From Candidatus Omnitrophota bacterium (GTDB lineage Bacteria; Omnitrophota; Gorgyraeia; Gygaellales; Profunditerraquicolaceae), in NCBI GenBank assembly GCA_016931435.1, contig JAFGET010000094.1:1-7895 (forward strand): 7,895 bases of DNA, read 5' to 3'. Numbering within the stretch: position 1 is the stretch's first letter; each line of letters opens with the position of its first letter. Under the pieces are notes generated by a model. It made no database searches. It was not told the DNA's origin and was given only the letters and a program-made list of their open reading frames with translations. The position numbers and the translations under genes are program-made. Shown here piece by piece: positions 6,774 to 7,895 of the stretch.

Positions 6774-7721
6774 CTATAAACTCTTTGTTCCGTAGATCCT
6801 GTTGCTGGTGTAGCGGTCTATCAAAGGGGTGGCTGCGTTCATCATCAATATGGCATAAGATACTCCTTCGGGATAACCTCCCCAGGCCCTTATGACAAAG
6901 GTCAACAGGCCGCAACCGATACCGAATACGACCTGCCCTTTTCTTGTCAGGGGTGAAGTGACATAGTCGGTAGCCATAAAAAAAGCCCCTAATATCAAAC
7001 CGCCGTTTAAGATACTGAAAAGCCAATCCCCGCTCAAAGATCCTTGCCTGCCGAATATATGAGTAAATATAGCCGTAGTGGCTATATAACTTAAAGGTAT
7101 ATGCCAGCTGATATAACCTTTCCATAATAAAAAAACAGCTCCTAAAATAAGGGCTGCTATGCAAACCTCTCCGATACAACCGCCTCGTTTCCCTAAAAAT
7201 AGATCCAGGTAAGAAATATGCTCTATTAATTTTGACTCTTTTATTGCGGCTAAAGGAGTAGCGCAGGTCACCGTATCCGGGCTAAAAGGAACGACAAAAG
7301 AAGTCATGTATTTGGGCCAGGAAGCCATTAAAAAAGCCCTTCCTGCCAAGGCAGGATTAAAGATATTCTGCCCTAATCCTCCGAAAGCATGTTTTGCCAC
7401 AGCAATCGCAAAAAATGAACCAGCGATCGGCAACCAAAAAGGAACATCGGCAGGAAGATTATAAGCCAAAAGCAATCCAGTGAGAAATGCGCTACCGTCG
7501 AAAATACTTACCTTTTTCTTAGTCAATAATTGCAACACTGCCTCTGATATCAAAGCCGAGACGACTCCTAAAACAATAACCTCCAGCGCCTTTAAACCGA
7601 AAATATATACCCCCGCGATGCCGGCCGGGACGAGGCTTGCCGTCACAAACCACATGATCCTCTTTACGGATTCCCCTTTATGTAAATGAGGAGATACCGA
7701 AACTATGAGTTTATTCTCCAT
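6774..7721 (-). CDS. rnfD: Rnf complex subunit RnfD, covalent-FMN membrane subunit
   Basis: RnfD, homologous to NqrB, is a membrane subunit with a covalently bound FMN and lies on the ion-translocation path. The 315-residue protein starts with SPHLHKGESV, typical of the family, and has about eight to ten hydrophobic segments. Family landmarks are GGLGQNIFNPALAGRAF at 114-130, MATDYVTSPLT at 249-259, and PEGVSYAILMMNAATPLID at 284-302. The flavin-attachment motif is TCATPL at 152-157, with T155 the expected FMN-linked Thr. The residues before it differ from the better known SGAT form, but the key Thr is kept. The ATG at 7721 overlaps the end of rnfG by 11 nt. Here rnfD is followed directly by rnfE, whereas many operons have rnfG between D and E. 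Confidence 0.96.
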   Translation of the reverse strand: MENKLIVSVSPHLHKGESVKRIMWFVTASLVPAGIAGVYIFGLKALEVIVLGVVSALISEAVLQLLTKKKVSIFDGSAFLTGLLLAYNLPADVPFWLPIAGSFFAIAVAKHAFGGLGQNIFNPALAGRAFLMASWPKYMTSFVVPFSPDTVTCATPLAAIKESKLIEHISYLDLFLGKRGGCIGEVCIAALILGAVFLLWKGYISWHIPLSYIATTAIFTHIFGRQGSLSGDWLFSILNGGLILGAFFMATDYVTSPLTRKGQVVFGIGCGLLTFVIRAWGGYPEGVSYAILMMNAATPLIDRYTSNRIYGTKSL

Positions 7722-7895
7722 CTTGAATTAATCTTCCGATCGTAACGGCCTTTTCTTCTACCGCCCTTATTACCGCTCTTGAAGAAATGGTCGCGCCGGT
7801 TATCGCTTCTATGCCTGCCAGATCATTCAGGTTTTTCTTTAAGAATCTATCTGTAAAAAATTGTTCTTTGACCTGCGTGCCTAATCCGGGGGTCT
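7711..7895 (-). CDS. rnfG: Rnf complex subunit RnfG, C-terminal fragment (5' end outside window)
   Basis: The last 60 codons of a gene entering from the right edge were translated by hand. The product contains TPGLGTQVKE at visible residues 1-10 and ITGATISSRAVIRAV at 31-45. These are the conserved ETPGLG and SGATxSS elements of RnfG/RsxG, the extracytoplasmic FMN-binding subunit homologous to NqrC. The Thr of GAT (visible residue 35) is the expected covalent FMN site. The chain ends in DGE and TAA at 7711-7713, overlapping the rnfD start by 11 nt in the same operon. The N-terminal membrane anchor is not visible. NqrC or another FMN-binding-domain protein is the only alternative, but the rnfDEAB context favours RnfG. 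Confidence 0.9.
   Translation of the reverse strand, partial: TPGLGTQVKEQFFTDRFLKKNLNDLAGIEAITGATISSRAVIRAVEEKAVTIGRLIQDGE

Noticed and set aside
6751..7179. 142-codon open frame inside rnfD on the same strand
   Set aside because: It is a shifted-frame shadow of rnfD, whose own frame is continuous and carries all family motifs.

Overview
The window looks like chromosomal DNA of a Gram-negative-type bacterium with compact gene packing (mid-40s % GC by eye). It has an Rnf complex, a lipoprotein signal, an FtsB/DivIC-type division protein and an inner-membrane AAA protease. A poorly cultured lineage such as Candidatus Omnitrophota would fit the mix of Rnf, a shortened FtsH-like protease and an unfamiliar lipoprotein. 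That placement is an inference and needs a marker-gene tree.

Layout. Positions 1-1496 (minus strand) hold a two-gene unit, enolase (eno) followed by a partial FtsB/DivIC gene whose start overlaps the eno stop by 7 nt. A 144-nt divergent intergenic region (1497-1640) carries a near-consensus sigma-70 promoter for eno and a weaker candidate promoter for the opposite strand. Positions 1641-4152 (plus strand) hold a short FtsH-like membrane metalloprotease and an unrecognised lipoprotein, overlapping by 50 nt. Positions 4135-7895 (minus strand) hold an Rnf operon read right to left: rnfG (C-terminal part only), rnfD, rnfE, rnfA, rnfB, then purN, joined by short gaps or overlaps. The lipoprotein and purN converge and overlap by 18 nt, with no visible terminator.

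How the genes work together. Enolase is a core glycolytic enzyme. Rnf is the membrane ferredoxin:NAD+ oxidoreductase that couples electron transfer to Na+ or H+ movement, so the window suggests an anaerobic or fermentative energy metabolism using low-potential ferredoxin. RnfC, the NADH-binding subunit, is not in the window; it should lie beyond the right edge or elsewhere. PurN (GAR transformylase, purine synthesis) rides at the end of the Rnf operon through an ATGA stop/start overlap. The FtsH-like protein keeps its ATPase and zinc-protease residues but has almost no periplasmic domain between its two membrane helices. The lipoprotein co-encoded with it is the least understood gene here and the best lead for an undescribed function.

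No RNA genes, mobile elements, CRISPR arrays or long repeats were seen. There is no gene-free stretch longer than about 144 nt.
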